Assembly (NCBI GenBank): GCA_047631095.1
Contig: JBLHZD010000075.1
Span: 1-14,353, forward strand
Reading direction: 5' to 3'
DNA from: JABJJH01 sp047631095
Lineage (GTDB): Bacteria > Pseudomonadota > Alphaproteobacteria > UBA8366 > GCA-2717185
Length of the DNA: 14,353 nt
Below, piece after piece: positions 14,122 to 14,353 of this stretch. The stretch's first letter is position 1; every line of letters starts with the position of its first letter. The notes beneath the pieces are model-generated. The model was not told where the DNA came from. It was given only the letters and a program-made list of their open reading frames with translations, and did no database searches. Made by a program: the position numbers and the translations under genes.

Positions 14122-14140
14122 ACGGAAATGAATATTCCGT
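14122..14140. repeat. Inverted repeat upstream of the right-edge gene
   Basis: ACGGAA (14122-14127) and TTCCGT (14135-14140) are perfect arms around seven bases. A further perfect palindrome, ATTCGCGAAT, lies at 14077-14086. Both are in the divergent region between the CoA-transferase and the gene at 14163 and could be operator sites. Confidence 0.4.
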
Positions 14141-14162
14141 CAAATCGATGCGGAGGGGAAAT

Positions 14163-14353
14163 ATGCCAAAGAATACCGATACGACTGAAGCACTGCGTTC
14201 CGAAATACTGAATCTTATTCAGTACGTATCCCGGATGCGTCAGAGTCCGTCCGGAAAGTTCATGCGTTTAAACAAATCTTTCTCATCATCAGACGAATTG
14301 ACGCCAAGAGAAGGAAGGCTCGGGCGGTTCTGTTGTGGTTTTCAAAATCTTTG
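14163..14353 (+). CDS. Unrecognised protein, N-terminal part (runs off the right edge)
   Basis: I translated this by hand. From ATG 14163 the frame is open for 63 codons to the window end. A GGAGGGG ribosome site lies just upstream. The first 28 residues, MPKNTDTTEALRSEILNLIQ followed by YVSRMRQS, look helical and amphipathic. The later part (SFSSSDELTPREGRLGRFCC) is less protein-like, so the true frame may end soon or shift. The opening helix loosely recalls the start of alphaproteobacterial CheZ-like proteins, but I cannot support that from this fragment. No signal peptide is seen. Confidence 0.45.
   Translation, partial: MPKNTDTTEALRSEILNLIQYVSRMRQSPSGKFMRLNKSFSSSDELTPREGRLGRFCCGFQNL

Noticed and set aside
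14163..14353. CheZ-like chemotaxis phosphatase
   Set aside because: Only a loose likeness in one short helix. The residues after it do not follow the family, and the frame is cut by the window edge.
1..14353. CRISPR arrays, insertion sequences with transposase, riboswitches
   Set aside because: I found no regularly spaced repeats, no transposase motifs and no recognisable riboswitch core on either strand.

Overview
The window reads as a chromosomal segment of an alphaproteobacterium, probably a free-living Rhodospirillales-like or similar marine/soil lineage. This is inferred from the glnB-glnA pair behind a sigma-54 promoter, a ParE that appears to start on a leaderless message, an RhlE-type helicase with a basic tail, a CaiB/BaiF CoA-transferase, and moderately GC-rich coding sequence. 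No 16S or other direct taxonomic marker is present.

Layout. Positions 1-369 hold the edge of a probable mobile element: a phage-type DUF5681 gene running off the left end, with its own promoter and a possible operator. It lies directly on the 3' side of an intact tRNA-His(GUG) gene (441-517, minus strand, own promoter), a classic integration site. To the right is core genome: a class I aminotransferase (730-1902), then glnB (2215-2553) and glnA (2673-4082), which form the central nitrogen-assimilation operon with a clear -24/-12 promoter and end at a strong terminator. On the minus strand follow a Rieske ring-hydroxylating oxygenase gene interrupted by one in-frame amber codon (4180-5499) and a small exported protein of unknown function (5625-6011).

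A very AT-rich divergent intergenic region (6012-6279; 27 G or C among the 180 bases 6061-6240) carries two nested perfect inverted repeats. It precedes an unrecognised 152-residue gene (6280-6738). parE (topoisomerase IV subunit B, 6884-8893) follows, with a near-consensus promoter whose predicted start point falls on the A of the ATG. A two-gene unit encodes a dienelactone-hydrolase-family enzyme and a DUF6295-like protein (9098-10150) and ends at a terminator. An alpha/beta hydrolase gene on the minus strand is split by a one-base frameshift that puts the catalytic histidine in another frame (10249-10955). A DEAD-box helicase (11163-12692) and a CoA-transferase (12737-13945, minus) converge on a shared hairpin. 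A new open frame begins at 14163 and leaves the window.

How the genes relate: glnB/glnA sense and assimilate ammonium, and the aminotransferase may be metabolically adjacent. The Rieske oxygenase, dienelactone hydrolase, alpha/beta hydrolase and CoA-transferase look like accessory catabolic functions. Two of these are each broken by a single base, from either recent gene decay or assembly error. No complete novel multi-gene system is visible. The strongest leads are the AT-rich nested palindrome with its unknown gene, the leaderless parE, the amber-split oxygenase and the tRNA-His element boundary.
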